Part shown: piece after piece, positions 45,541 to 58,914 of the stretch
Position numbering within the stretch: position 1 is the first letter of the stretch
Layout: the number at the start of each line of letters is the position of its first letter
Assembly (NCBI RefSeq): GCF_010093535.1
Contig: NW_022985175.1
Span: 806,001-870,000, forward strand
Length of the DNA stretch: 64,000 bases
Direction: 5' to 3'
Source of the DNA: Lindgomyces ingoldianus
Taxonomy: Eukaryota; Ascomycota; Dothideomycetes; Pleosporales; Lindgomycetaceae
Position numbers and translations under genes: made by a program
Notes under the pieces: generated by a model
Told to the model about the DNA's origin: nothing
Database searches by the model: none
What the model saw: only the letters and a program-made list of their open reading frames with translations

Positions 45541-46751
45541 GCTGGGTTGGTGTGGAATAGCAATGGTGTGGTTGCTACAACTGTCGTTTACCTCGTGAGG
45601 TTTCGAGAGCTCGCCACCAGCGGGATAATCCGGCAGCCGTGATTGGCTAGCGTACCCGTTATCCATTCAGGTTAGCGTCTTGTGGATAAGAAATCTTCGC
45701 AGGGCGGCCGACCTTTCCTCTCCTCAACTCATTCAAGGACAGATTTTATTGTAGGAAGGTCGGCCATGCTGCTCGCAAGAGAGGCATGTTACAAATCTGA
45801 CCTTCCCCTGCTACCTGCCCGAGAGCACGACTCGCAGTGCGCCGTAGCTGGAGCGGATGAGGACTTTTCTGATGATATCTTGTTCCTTACCAACGTCGCT
45901 ACATCTTTTTCAACCAACTGCATCCCATCATCATCATCATCATCATGATTACGCTTGGATTTATTCAGGCTGGGAGACTCATGTGTCAAGCCGTCCTATA
46001 ACGACGAGGGGTCTTCTGTTCCCTTACAGTCCTGAATTAGACTCAACAGGAGCGTATCGTGTCAAGCAGCATGCTATCCACCCAATCCATTCGAGTACGG
46101 TGCAGAAAGTCCATGCAATCAGCCCCAGACGGTGCAATTTTTGTGCATTTCTGTTCCGTGCGCTCACAACACCCTCCCAACTCAGCTGGGGCCGACCAAC
46201 AAGCCAAGTTCAAGACACCCAGCACACGTTTCACTAAATAGCCAAAATGCTAGCCTGTAAAACTCCAACGACATCGTTTGATAGTATTGAGCAGACCTTG
46301 GAAAAGGAATACCGTTGGTTAATTACGCTTGTGGTCGGCTTCTTCCCCGCAGTCGCCACCATCGCCCATAGGAGCGGCGGAGGATCCGGAAGCAAAAGGC
46401 AGCCATACATATGCGTCACAAGACCACTTCAAGCACTGCAACTCTGAACCCCGAGTTGAACATTTTGAACATCCTGATTTTTTGTCGTTTACTCTATGAC
46501 CTATCTACGGAATCATTTTCCATCAAGCATTCTACAAGCCATGTCGCAGTTCTCGTCAGGGATATAATGGTCTATCTAAGCAGTGTCTTGCAAAAGGCAG
46601 CGCTCGACTCGATGAAGCGAACAAAAGAAGATATCATTTCGGTATCAAGCGGCCGAATCGAAAAACTCCTCTCCTAGACGCAATGCGAGATGTTCGGTAG
46701 GGGATGTATACATATACTGCTGGCATGAGTATCATAAAATCGCGTCGTAAA
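45541..46751. other. Intergenic, complex I gene promoter and desaturase 3' region
   Basis: No gene is seen. The part next to 45540 is the complex I gene promoter. A seven-copy CAT microsatellite lies at 45926-45946. The right end should contain the desaturase 3' UTR. Confidence 0.5.
45926..45946 (+). repeat. Trinucleotide microsatellite (CAT)7
   Basis: Seven uninterrupted CAT units in intergenic DNA. Confidence 0.95.
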
Positions 46752-48294
46752 TTACTCGTGGTCGCTCTCAGTGCCCATCTCCATCTTCGCACCTTTACCA
46801 GCAGTCGGCTTAGCGACCGGGGCGGACATCTTTTGTGGTGGGACACCGAGCCCATTCCTGTTGCGGAAAAAGAAGACGCCCTTGCCTTCTCCCTTGGCAC
46901 CTTCACTGGGCTCGACCCAGTGGCACATGCGAGCGCTTCGCCACAAGGCCTTAAGGAACCCAAGCGAGCCATCCTTCACATCAGCGCGGTAATGCTTGCC
47001 CATAACCGGCTTGATAGCTTCCGAAGCTTCGTCGGCGTTATAGAAGGGAATTGTGGAGACGTAATGGTGAAGCACGTGTGTCTCGATGATGCCGTGAAGG
47101 AGGGTACGGCCAATGAAGCCAAATTCACGATCAATGGTCGCAGCGGCTCCGCGGGTGAAGTTCCAGGTATGGGCGTCGTAGTGCGGGAGGGTCGGGTCGG
47201 TGTGCTGAAGGAAGGTTATGGCAACTAATTCTTGTTAATTGTACATCGATATCCGCCATTTGGAAGAACTTACCGAGCCAGTGGTTCACCCAAAGATACG
47301 GGATAACGTACCATACCAACAAGTTGGTCCATCCAAAGGTCTTTCCAATATAGAGGAGTATGCCCACAGTAATGGCGAGGCCAAGATCGCTAAGGAGGAT
47401 CAGGTGTTCATCCTTCTTCTCATACAAGGGACTGGAGGGGAAGAAGTGGTTCACGCCACCTCCAAAACCATTCTTCTTTCCTTTGCCCTTGCCTTCAGGT
47501 TGACGTTCGTGGTAGTTGTGTCCGGTAACATTGGAGAGGAGATATGTAGGCCAACCTCCGAGCTGTTGGGTGACCAGATGGAGGGCAGTGGCGATTGGCG
47601 TTTCCTCGGTCAACTCAGAGAGTTGGTGAGCCAGCTTGCCAACCCGGGACGCATACTCCTCCCTCAACTTTGGCACGAATACCATGTCACGCTCCAAGTT
47701 CCCGGTAGCTTTGTGGTGCTTACCGTGGGAGATCTTCCACGAGAAGTATGGGACGAGGAGAGAGGAGTGGCAGAGCCAGCCCACAGTATCGTTCAGTGTC
47801 TTGGACGGCGAGAAGGCCTGATGGCCACACTCGTGCGCCATCACCCAAAGCCCGGTACCGAACAAGCCCTGTACGAAGGTATATCCAGCCCACAAACCAG
47901 CCCTGATAGCGGGTGCTGGAATGTTCTCCGGGGTCACATAGGTGTTGAAGAAGTAGAAGGTGGCAGCTAGCGAAGCAACATCGCGGGCGACATAGCCAAG
48001 GCCACGGGCCCCAGAACGGTTGAAACAGTGGGCAGGAATGGCATCGCGAATCTGCTTGATGGTGAAGTCCGGAATTTCGAACTCGTTGCCCCACGTGTCC
48101 AAGAGGGTACCACGAGCGTTTTTGACATCGACGTTATCGGCCGAGCTGAGCGAAGACAAAGAGGTGGCAGATGGAGACTGGGTTGGAGACTCTACGGGCG
48201 AATCCGAGACTGAGGGCGCTGGAGACGTCGGGGAGGAATCGGACGTAATAGTTCTCTTTAGAACCGGGTTCTGTGGGCGGGCAGTTGTGGCCAT
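46752..48294 (-). CDS. Delta12 or omega-3 fatty-acid desaturase
   Basis: This is a membrane-bound di-iron desaturase of the ER that adds a double bond to C18 acyl chains, making linoleic or linolenic acid. Exons are 48294-47274 and 47224-46752, giving 497 residues. The three histidine boxes are HECGH, HGKHH and HVLHH. The N-terminal ~55 residues are Ser/Pro-rich and probably cytosolic and unstructured. Hydrophobic pairs flank the boxes, with LWVMAHECGH after the second helix and GILLYIGKTFGWTNLLVWYVIPYLWVNHWL as the second hairpin. Fungal Delta12 and omega-3 enzymes have the same boxes, so regioselectivity cannot be assigned. The single 49-nt intron lies after NHWL and joins in phase to VAITFLQHTDPTLPHY. 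Confidence 0.94.
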
Positions 48295-51200
48295 GTTGGC
48301 GGCGGTATGACGGCTATACGAGTAGCAATGGGTTTACAAAAGAATGGAAGATTTAGCCAGGTCGCCAAATAAACAAGCGAGGCCTTTTTGAGTGGAATTG
48401 AAGGCAGGTGCGGGCCGTGACAGGAGCTTGTTGAGGCTCGAATCGGTTGTTGGGAGACGCTGTTTGAAATGGGGTTCCCGCCTCAACGCAGGGCTCGATA
48501 AGAACCACGACGACCCTCGAAGCCTATCACGTTATCGAGAATCTAGGAGCGAGGAATTAGGAGCGAGGGATAGAGGGGTGGCGGGGGAGGAGCAGATTTT
48601 AAAAGGAACGGAGCTGCCAGGCGGTGACAGAAAATTGACGGAACCCTTGGTTGACCTAAATCGGGCCGGGTTAGCGACAGGCGAAAATCGTGTTCGAGAA
48701 GGGTGTCGCCAGGGGCTGATGGATAAGATACACAACGGCGCCGCTGAACAGAGGGACAGAGCTGGTCCTCTCCGCTGCTCGTCTCGGTCGATCAAATTGA
48801 TTTTCACGCTCAATTGCCACTGCCGCGCGGGCTTCTTCTGAGCACCCGTCGCTAGAGTCTCTGTGCGAGGTCCCCGCCATGGATGAAACTGCGCGTAGGA
48901 GCGCCGTCTGGGTCAAACCGGAGCAGAGCAAGACGGCTGTGGTTGCATGCATTCACTAGCCTGCACTCTTCCGTCTTCACACGGCTTTTCGAGTCCTCTC
49001 CACCTGGACTCTTGGTTTTCCCTGAAGATCCCACACACCCGCCGCGCTTGGCGCAGGACTCGTTGAGGCAGACCGCTAGTTCGCAACCATCATCACGCTG
49101 AGGACTGCTGATGGCTTGCTCAGATCTCGCCTGGACGCACACATATCACCTGCAGGCCGAGCCGGCGCTTGCTGGCAAGCTGAGGCGCTGCCGACCACGG
49201 AAGCGTACGGCGAGGCCAGCCGACTGCGAGCAGCTCAGTGGCTAGAGCTGCGAGACAATTCTGTAACAATCACTCCGCTGAGCATTGTAGGTGCGAGGGG
49301 CGAAGGAGGAGCATGCGAAAATATGGAATATAGATCTAGGCTTTCTGCAGGGACCGATCGCCCGCGCTAGGCTGATTACGAGCTCGCGTAAGCGGTTTTG
49401 GTTTCTGATTCGCCGTCTTCCCTGCCGAGGCTCCCAATTGTTGAGTTTTGCCTACAGTATGGCAGCACGTGGCCTGCTCTTCCCGATCAGCTCGTGAAGC
49501 GTCGTCGACCACGACGACAAAACTGTTATTACCGTCATCTCAACCCCTGAGTTTGCCGGCATGTGACAGAGCGGGGAAGTGAGATAGTCTGGATCAGGTC
49601 TTCTGTCCTCCTGCTAGATGTTCGCCGCTTCCGAGACCATGCCCTAGCTGCGTCGTGCTAAAGCAACCGTTTGACCGTCTAAAAAACTCAAGAGAACCAC
49701 GTTCAAGCCAGCTGGCCGCCTCATAACATCCCCCTAGGACGGAAACCAATGATAAATCATATGGCGGCCGCTTACTCAAAGTTGCGCAAACCGACGGTAG
49801 ATGTTCTAACCCGAGGACCAACCCGGATTAGGCAATGATCAGACCCGCAAGGTGTTCGCACATGTTCAACCTTCAATTGAGTTTGATGGGAAAGCCATGC
49901 GTCCGATTGCTTAGGATTTCGTCAAATTGGAATGCATTCTGTTAAATGTCGTAGGCATCTAACTGATCATGTAGTCTCTCTTCCTCACGTCTCGTCGGAA
50001 TTTTCTGTAGCCAGTCGTGTTAAGTAGCACCTAATTTCAAATTCTTACGACTAACCCGTTCTCGTTCGGTAGGAGTAGTACGCTCTCTGTGACTAGCAAT
50101 TTCTGGGATGTCTGTTTGACGCCCTATAGAGTGGAGAGACACAGTTTGGCAACCTAAATTAAATTCATTTCTATTGACTTCGTGCTCTCTCTGTCTCAGC
50201 ACTGTCTCAGAACAATCCTCAATTGCAAAAAGCAGAGACGACAGTCTTGTTGTAAGGGACGAGTTGTAATCACAATCCAGTTTTGGTTTCTCTGGCTGCT
50301 GTCCTTAAATTCAGGCATCTTGTATTGTTTAGTGGCCTCCACCGCAGACCGATAACTTTGTACCTTGTGCTGTACTCAACTGTAATTTGTGTGAGGACCT
50401 CCACCGTCCCTGAATTTTACTTGTCGTATTCTTCTAGGTGTTTACTCGGTCGGAAGAGGAAATCCATGCTTTGATCTATTCGACTCTTTTATAGTTTGCA
50501 CCCAGCCCTTAAAACAATGGTTCAAACAGCTCTTTGGTCTCACATTCTTAACTACTAGGCTTTAAACGAAGTTGGAAAGCACTTGTCATTGTAAGAAGTA
50601 TCTTCGTATCTTTCTACCATCCTACAAATTTCGAATCCACATTCATCTAACGAATCTCATTGTTGATGAAGGCTATCCGACTGATGTGGCATGAGCAGGC
50701 GTTTCCTACGAAGCCATTATCAAACCGACCACTGATACCGACCGAGAATGTCAAACGCGATTCCCACGCCAAGAAGAGTTCATGCAGTGTGTGCTACTTC
50801 TGAGCACGTGTACCGTCTTTGCAACTTGATTTATCCAATCGCAACAAATAGCAAAGCTTTGCCTAGAAAGACATCGTTTGCCAAGGAGAAACAATGGGGC
50901 GGTGGGCGTGGAAATGTTTGCTTCATATTGCGCCCAGTGTGAGGTCTTGTGATGAGTGTTGAGGCATATCTTTCCGCCTTTTCAGAAGAAGTTACCGATG
51001 ATAATTTCAAAGCTAAGTTACAGATGACGATAATGGTAACGTTGATGAATTCTCTGAAGGAGCCCGTTTTAGCGTGGAATATTCTTTGTATATGCCCAAC
51101 AAACTTAAACCTCCACAAGAGCCAAGGCAACAAAGAGTTTGCATCCAAAATTAAGGTGCGGATGGAATCAAGGCACGGCAAACAGATTCCAGCAAGAATT

Positions 51201-51703
51201 AAATTTTATAATAAACGTATTGCTGTTGCGGTTTGAAATCGGAGAATCTCCGGAATTTTTCACGAAAATCGATCCCCTTCATACAATACAGCTATCGGGC
51301 AAGAGTTGTTGGCAATGCCAAGACGCCAGCCAAGGCGCCGCCCAGGAACAAAATATCAAGGTCGGGATACTTAACACTAAACATCGCCTCACCTTGCGGC
51401 CTTTTCTCACAGACGCCCTTAACAGCCTGCGTTGCCTAATTTCAAGCTTTGCAGGCCTACAGATATCACTCTTCTTCAGCTCTTCTTCAAAGTGGCGTTT
51501 CTGGAGAGCTTTACAAAAGTCTCCTACTTCAATGATTCAATAACACTTTCGGAACTGGTTCGATCTCTTCTGCAGTCTGTCTGCCGAAGCAGAGGAGCTG
51601 CTTTTCTTAGCATCCCCTAACATTAGCTTTTGGTCGGCTACGCGACCTAAAATTCCTGGCTCGTAGATCATTCAGTCCATTAACACCGCACTGGCTCATC
51701 ATC
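48295..51703. other. Long intergenic region between desaturase and antiporter
   Basis: A 3.4-kb divergent spacer. The desaturase promoter and leader should occupy the first several hundred bases, which are GC-rich. From about 49900 the composition turns more AT-rich and no frame shows family features. The longest (50831-51181 minus, 116 codons) is not supported. It may hold eroded sequence or long regulatory DNA. Confidence 0.5.
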
Positions 51704-53724
51704 ATGCCTACCTTAGCTGTGGTCAATTTTAACATTGTATGTGCCACTCTTGGAGGGTTTATCACCCTTTTCGGGTTGGTTTCGTATCTCTTCAAAGAGA
51801 AATTCTATTTGTCTGAAGCATGTAAGACCGTAGAATTCTACCCGGACAATACATTTTACTACTAACACTCATCGATAGTAATTTCACTCATTGCGGGTCT
51901 CATCTTCTCGCCACATGCCACGAACTTGCTTAGACCGGACGAGTATGCTTTAGGTAATCCAGAGACTCTAGAAACCATCACGCTGTATTTTACAAGACTT
52001 GTCCTTGGCGTACAGCTTGTCCTCGCAGGGGTCCAGTTACCCTCCAAGTATCTAAAGACAGAATGGAAAAGCTTAGCCCTGCTCCTAGGTCCAGGGATGA
52101 CCGTCATGTGGATTTTCACAAGCCTTTTGGTCTTTGCCTTCGTTCCCCACATAAGCTTTCTTCACGCCCTTGCAGTTGGAGCTTGTGTAACTCCGACCGA
52201 TCCAGTATTATCGAACTCCATCGTCAAGGGAAAATTTGCAGACAAGAACATCCCGAAGGAATTACAGAAGATTATTATTGCCGAATCAGGTGCCAACGAT
52301 GGATTAGGCTACCCCTTTCTTTTCTTGCCACTCTACCTGATCCTACATATCGGATATGGTGGACAAGGGCAGGATAACAGTTCTCTTAACGCCATGGGGG
52401 CGTGGTTCGGAGAAACTTGGGGTTATACAATTATACTCAGCGTCGTCTATGGCGCAGCGGTTGGTTGGATCGCCAAAGAGCTTCTCCACTGGGCAGAAGA
52501 GCGCAAGTATGTAGACAGAGAGAGTTTCTTGGTCTTTGCCATCACTCTAGCGGTGAGTCTCTGCAGCTAAAATTCAATTTGAGCGAGCCTAATTGATAAT
52601 TTAGCTCTTCATTGTGGGCACTGTCGGAATGATCGGATCTGACGATGTGCTAGCTTGCTTCATTGCCGGTAATACCTTTACATGGGAGTAAGTTGAGCGG
52701 TCACGAAGAGCAATTCCGCGGTCAAGACACTGACAAGATCATGAAGCGATTGGTTTCGGCTTGAGACGATGGACGATTCATTTCAGCCAACCATTGACAT
52801 GCTGCTCAACGTATCAATCTTCATCTGGTTTGGGGCTGTTTGTCCCTGGTATGAGTTCGCCCACAACTCAGTCATCCCTATTTATCGGCTGATCTTCCTC
52901 GGAATCCTGGTTCTACTTTTGCGTCGTCCTCCTATTGTGTTCGCAATGCACAAGCGTATACACCAAATAGAAGAGAAGCGACAGGCAGTCTTCGTTGGGT
53001 TCTTTGGCCCAATCGGTGTCAGTGCAATCTTCTATCTCTACATTAGCTTAGACTTTCTGAGAAAGATTACCCTCGAAGGAGAAATCAGACCGGATGCAAA
53101 GTATCTCATGGAGGTAATGAACATTGTCATTTGGTTTCTAGTTATCTGCAGCATTGTAAGTCTAGGCTGTATTGACTTTCCAATTTATAGAGCTAACACG
53201 TACAGGTTATACACGGTCTCAGTATCCCGCTGGGCAAACTTGGTTTCTACTTGCCGCGGACTATCTCTCATGCCATCTCGTCTGACAGGGACGAGCCTGA
53301 GCCGTTCCACATTCGAGAACATGTATCTGAAGCTGAGCACGAAGCTGAACAAGGACTTCGACGTCGCCCGGGGACCCCTAAATCGAACGGAATTGCCAAT
53401 CCCTTCCCAAGTCGAGTATATCGGATTGGACGATCCATCGTCCGTAGCAACGACTCCGAATCTGCTAATCATACCCGGGCCCCTAGCTCACAAGCTCCGC
53501 TCTCATTATCGAACGCACCAACTGTCGGGACGGTCTCAGCGTCGCAGAGGGACCCGTCACCAACTCCAAGGCGTTCACAGGAAACGATAGAAATGATAGC
53601 TAGCAATGAACTCCCCCAGCCTACCCAATCCTCTCAACTGGCTCAACCAGTCCAGTCAACGCCCCGAGCAATACGATTCCCAGATGAACCACCTCAAACT
53701 TCGGCATCCGAAAACAGAGAGTAA
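51704..53724 (+). CDS. Na+(K+)/H+ antiporter, fungal Nha1/Sod2-like (CPA family)
   Basis: This plasma-membrane antiporter exports Na+, Li+ or K+ in exchange for protons. Exons are 51704-51821, 51879-52552, 52605-52687, 52747-53155 and 53206-53724, giving 600 residues. Features are an N-terminal helix set with GLIFSPHATNLLRPDEYALG, the GACVTPTDPVLSNSIVKGKFA motif with the TPTDP ion-binding segment, the ESGANDGLGYPF motif with the functional Asp, and later GSDDVLACFIAGNTFTWDD. The helical part ends near KLGFYLPRT. The tail (~155 residues) is polar, rich in Ser, Pro, Arg and Glu, and shorter than in yeast Nha1. The ion preference is not certain. Confidence 0.92.
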
Positions 53725-54450
53725 ACTACTGCTGCTACTTGGCATAAGGGCAAAGACATGGTTAGGAAAAAGCAGAATCTAGGAGAAAAGATGCGTCTAA
53801 TCGATGATGAGAGTCAGGTTACTTTGGCGAAGCTTGTGAAAGGCAGTTTAAATTGATTTTTTTCCCTAGCAGCATCAGCATCATCGCGAAGTCATGTTGA
53901 GCAAACTTGAAATTAAAATCTACCAATGATCATATCTGTTGCACGCCTTCGGCTTCGGTCCTCTCGATGTGCGTAATTCACCGAATAAACCGCGCGAATT
54001 CCCATAGGTAGCAATGATCCAGAGTCCAAAGGTTCCCACTTGCGGAAATTCGGGATCACCACACGCTGTAGGTTACTTGGAAGCTTCCTTCGGGATTTCG
54101 TCATGTTTTGTTCCTATAAAAGGAGCTTCGTCGCTGTGTCGCTGGATCATGAAGAGTTGCAACATTAAAGCTCAGACCTCGAAGGATTTCTGGGTTCAAT
54201 ACAAGTCTCTTGGAGCTGTGCTGACAACGCTGAATCATCATATCATCTCTTTGGCTTGCCCAATGGAGATCAAGGCCAAGCCAACTAGAGGCAAGCCACA
54301 TTCTCTGAAGCAACGAAGTGGTCACCGGGGATCTCTAATGCAGAGATCCTTATATAAGATGCAAACCCCGTGTTTCGTGATGCGAAGCTCAAATAATTTT
54401 AAATATTCACTTTAGACCCTCACTGGCGGTTGTAATGCTGTTGCGTAAGC
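53725..54450. promoter_or_regulatory. Intergenic, antiporter 3' end and LtrA-like gene promoter
   Basis: This contains the antiporter terminator, then the promoter of the next plus-strand gene, with an AT-rich TTTTAAATATTC segment at about 54397-54408. No gene is seen. Confidence 0.4.
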
Positions 54451-56658
54451 ATGGCTGACACACCGCAGACCCTTGTCGACAACCAAACACCCATGAGTGC
54501 TCATCCTCATCATCTCCACCTTCATCATACGGGAAAAAGACTACGACACTTCTTTCGTCCTGATGGTCGGAAAGTTCATATCGCCGGGTCTCCCGATGAG
54601 GCGGAGAAGTTGCGGAAGACCCTGTCGGCGGTGGAGAAGGAGGGAGAGTTCGACCTAGTTATTCACGGTTCCCCAGAGCATGTGCGTTTCCAACAGCTGC
54701 GTATACGCCGGTTTATGCTAATACACTGTAGATTGAAGCTTTGCGACACACACATGCCCATCATGAGAGTAGGCATCGGCAACTCAAGGAAGAGCATGGA
54801 GATCTTGCAAATGAGTTTGAGCGCGTCATTCGTGAATTAGATGCGTTGTCCAACGAGCTCCATATGATATCTGAACACGCCGTTCAGCTGGATGCCAACT
54901 TTTCGAAATACGGATACTCTGCGCATTTGAGTGAGTTTCTCTTTCTGTAAACATCGGCTCTGATTACGCCATGCGTGCTTCTGTCGAGCTTCTAAGCACC
55001 CCCTAACATCGTCTTTGAGCCTAACATGTTGTATAGGGACTAAAGATAGCCCTAACGAATCAAGAGCAGCTTCCCTTCACGGCGACTCTAGCTTCGACAA
55101 AAATCAATGGGCTGCCGAACGCAAACTTGGCGAGACTATGCGTTTATACCAGAAGCCGATCGTCAGACAGTACTTTCATAAAGGGCTTCTCTGGCGTGCT
55201 CGTGAAGCTCAGGAAGTAGCAAGTTATGAACTGTTTGTTGATCTTTTCTACGTTGGGATCATTGCTATCACAGGCGATACTGCAGCCGAACATCCCACCG
55301 GAGAGTCTCTTCTACGATTCGTCATAACCTTCGTCATGGGTTGGAAGTTCTGGTCCGATATTTCAGCCTTAATTGGCTGGTTCGACTCTGACGACATTCT
55401 CCGCCGCTTTTCTATCTTGTTCATCCTTACTTGTCTACTCGGATTTACAACAAATATGGCAGCAGCGTTCACAGAGACCTATGCACCTTTAGTAGCTTTC
55501 TATCTTGCCGCCCGGCTGTTTATTGCTGTATCCATCTTCTGGTACGCCTGGCAGATTCCAATGGTCCGAGCCTCGATGATCGCTAACGGTATCATCAATG
55601 CCGTTCCGGCCGCTTTATGGATCGGCAGCATTCATGTTGAGGAGCCTGGCCGTCAAGCCTTGATCTGGCCAGCTATATTCTTAGACATATTTGGTCCACC
55701 AGCCATGATTACGTTTCAACGAGGCGCTGGCTGGATGTCCGAGAAGTTTCATGCCTGGGCGAAGAAGAAGTTCGAATTCTTCCCAGGGACGAATATTGAG
55801 CATAGGATTGAACGGATGAATGCCTTCGTCACTTTGGTATTTGGTTCTTGCGTCCTCGGGTTGCTCTATCAGAGCAAAGTCCCGTTCGGGATCAACGCCT
55901 TTTTTGGAAAAGCGGCTCTCGGCCTCATTCAAGCCTTCACATTCAACTGGCTGTATTTCGAGATCGACAGTTTTAATTTGCATACCCATGCTATCCGTCG
56001 ACATGTTGCATCAGGTAAGGGCATCATCCTTCAGTGCCTCTCAAAATGTTAACGCGGCCGATTAGCAATGATATGGCTTTCCATCCATCTCCCATTTATC
56101 ATGTCTTTCGTTCTAAGCGCATCCGCCCTCGCTGTCCTTGTCCGCGCCCACGACTGCGAAGACGCCCCCGTCGATTCACTCTACGAAACTTTTATCCCCC
56201 GTTCCGAAGAGCACATAGAGGACAGCCTCCGTTGGTTTTATTGCGGCGGTCTCGGCATATCTCTAGCATGCATGAGTGTAATCTCTTACACACATGTCTA
56301 CCGGAGCATCCCTAATCGACGACTAGGAAAGAATAAATGCATCTTGATTCGCTTCTTAGTATCAATTGCGATCATACTTCTTCCCCTTGCAAAAGAACAT
56401 CTCAATTCACTAGAGCTGATTGCCACAACTACGTGCCTAGTACTTTTCGTGCTGTTTCTGGAGCTTATTGGATCGACGTTGACGGGTCAGAACATCTTGT
56501 GGGATGCCCACTGCGGTCGGAATAAGTGTAAGTACGATGCAAAGTGTCAGGTCAGCAAGAAGGACTTAGAGGCGAGTATCAGAAACGGTACGGTTCTAAA
56601 CGTAGAGGAGATTGCGAAAAGGGACAAGGGGGAGAATGGTGCTATTGGACATATATAG
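54451..56658 (+). CDS. LtrA-like (low-temperature-requirement A) multi-pass membrane protein
   Basis: This is a member of the bacterial/fungal LtrA family, whose biochemical role is unknown. Exons are 54451-54681, 54732-54930, 55037-56014 and 56066-56658, giving 666 residues. The N-terminal ~145 residues are polar, His-rich (HPHHLHLHHTGKR and HTHAHHESRH) and include a probable coiled coil (ELDALSNELHMISEHAVQLD). The LtrA core begins at ASYELFVDLFYVGIIAITGD, the family signature, and continues through about ten hydrophobic segments. The C-terminal tail after NILWDAHCGRNKCKYDAKC is hydrophilic with paired cysteines. The His-rich N-terminus could bind metal; this is inference. All exon phases agree. 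Confidence 0.85.
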
Positions 56659-58046
56659 CGGGCTTTACTGGATATCAACACTTAAGTAGAGTAGGACAAG
56701 AATATCATTCTTGTCGGGGATAGCCATTCTGTTTACACTCTTGGCGATTCAAGCAAGCGGTTCAACAGATGAAACCCACTCTGTTCGTGTTCCATGCCAT
56801 GTGTCGACGTACTGTAAGGTTAAAGAAACATGTAAGAGTTCATATGATCGAAACCTTTAAGCTAGGATGTAAAATAATCCGCCGTCATTGTCCCCTTAGC
56901 TCTTTGAACAGAAGAAGTATCCACCGGCGCGGAAACAGTCATCCGGAAACACTCACTCGACCCAAACTCCCCCCCTTTCCCTTCCTATATTTCCTCCTTG
57001 CCTTCTCTATACCATTTTACCCCATCTTCCGAACACTCATTGACATTGAAGCAATCTCAATCCGTTCTTCGTCCTACCATTCTTCGTCGGGATAGACACT
57101 GGTTTCCCTTTACCGTTCTTCCTCTGAACATCTATCTCAACTATTGTTTCGCTTCCCTAGTCTTCCGAATTCCTCCCCTCCCCCCTTCGCCCCCCTTTGG
57201 AATCCTCATCCCACAATTTCTTCCTCCTCGTCCCTATCCTTATTCCGTTCGTTGTCACCCTTTCCTTCTCTCCATTGGCACGGCGTTGTGAAGGCGATAT
57301 CGTCACGTTTGCGGGTTGGTGGAATTGGTCCATCAGTGAATGGAAATCGTTGGGGAGAAGAGGGCTAGGATATGAAGACTTTTGAAGAGACTTTTGCAAG
57401 GGATGGGAAGGTAGGGACTGGCTCCGTGAGTGTATGTATGATATTAGAGGTCCAGTGTTAGTTTGTTGAGGAGAATCTAGGTATGGGGATTTACAAGGGG
57501 AGAGGAAGGTGAAGAAGATTTGGAGAAGCATGGAGATTGAATTGGAGATTTAGGTTGACTAGTAGCATAACAGAAGTTAGTTGACGGTCGATACAGCTAC
57601 AAAGGATTAAGAGCTTGTTATATACTTCATCAGAAGCAGAATTAGTGTGCGTATTGGTTACAAGGTACGTCTTGTGAACATGTACGACATCACGCAGAGA
57701 ATTGTGAGATCTGAAAGCTGGTGACATCGTTCGTATGTCAGAGAATACATATGGTTTCGTGGTTCTAGCCCTTTTGAGGCATTTCAAAAGGCGCATGGGA
57801 AGTATATAATATGCCGGTGATGGAGCAGATCCGAGGAGTTGAAATAAGTGCGCATGATTGGGTCGAGTCTTCAGGTGCCGCCATCGATCCCCACTATGTA
57901 TAGGACTTCATCAAGATTGCCGGGGAATCTCATAATGCACAAAGAGGGTATCTCATAATCTTAATAGCCTTCATGCCCTACCTAATTTCCAATTACTTTG
58001 GCAAAATCTATGTCATGTGCGCCGGATAGAATGGCTGAGTAGCAGC
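56659..58046. other. Convergent intergenic region
   Basis: This lies between the 3' ends of the LtrA-like gene and EMC7. It has a strongly pyrimidine-rich stretch on the plus strand at about 56940-57290, which has no following gene that I can support. Small open frames in it are low-complexity artefacts. Confidence 0.45.
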
Positions 58047-58914
58047 TCAACCACGCTTCTTCGATTGCGGAGCAGGGCTCTGGCCTCGACTCGAGCTTCC
58101 TTGGTCTGTCTTTCCAGCCATCCAAGATGCAAGATCAAAGTTCTGGATCTGGGCTGCTGGGTTGCCACCCCCTCCCAATGGACTTTTCTTCTGCATTTCC
58201 TCGAACTCGGCTTTGGTTTCTGGGTCCACTGTGGTATCGTCAGTCGCTGTAGCCAAACAAAAAAAGGTCGATCGGGGGGCCAAGCGGAGAGTACAAATAA
58301 ACCGGGCTTACTATTTTCCATCAAATATGGCATCCCAAAAATGAGGACCATGGAGAAAAGGGCCATGAGAATCATAGGATTCTTCAAGAAGGAGAGGGGA
58401 GAGACTGTTGGTAACCGCGTGAGCATTCGAATGCTAGCCATAGATTCCTAACGCGACGAGGACAGGACTTACATCCGCTTCGTTCTTGAAAAAAGTACTT
58501 TTGCCCTATGGCTTTGACTTCAACAACCAACCCATTTCCGCCTTCTCCTCTAGACTCTCCTTTGTTCTCCCACTCATTCCCAATGAATGTCTGCCACGCT
58601 CGAATCATTTCCTTCTTTTCCCCGCTCCCCTCTACTATCTCCTCGAGGCTGACGTCTATCCGGATAGGTTCAAAGGCGACATCCCGACAGTGAACGGCGG
58701 CAAAGTAACTACCAGGAGTGACATTGTAAAAGTTGAATGTGTTTGAGCGTGTTAGATGTGCGATTAAGGGAGGGCCTGAAGACTGCAGCGTTGCGTGCGT
58801 GCTGGCTGTAAGCGTTGAAGGATTAACCACTTGGGTTGTGGGGATGTGCAGTACAAAGCGGGCAGCAGAGGCGATGGAAACTAGACCGGCCAGAGATAAA
58901 TGTGAAGCCCGCAT
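58047..58914 (-). CDS. EMC7: ER membrane protein complex subunit 7 (EMC7)
   Basis: EMC7 is a lumenal beta-sandwich subunit of the ER membrane complex, an insertase for multi-pass and tail-anchored proteins. Exons are 58914-58473, 58404-58312 and 58228-58047, giving 238 residues. A signal peptide (MRASHLSLAGLVSIASAARF) leads into a beta-sandwich domain with TFNFYNVTPGSYFAAVHCRD, typical of this family. One transmembrane helix follows (NPMILMALFSMVLIFGMPYLM), then a cytosolic tail with MDPETKAEFEEMQKK, the conserved feature of EMC7, and a Ser/Lys-rich end. All three exons join in phase. The start at 58914 is the only ATG giving a signal peptide. Confidence 0.92.
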
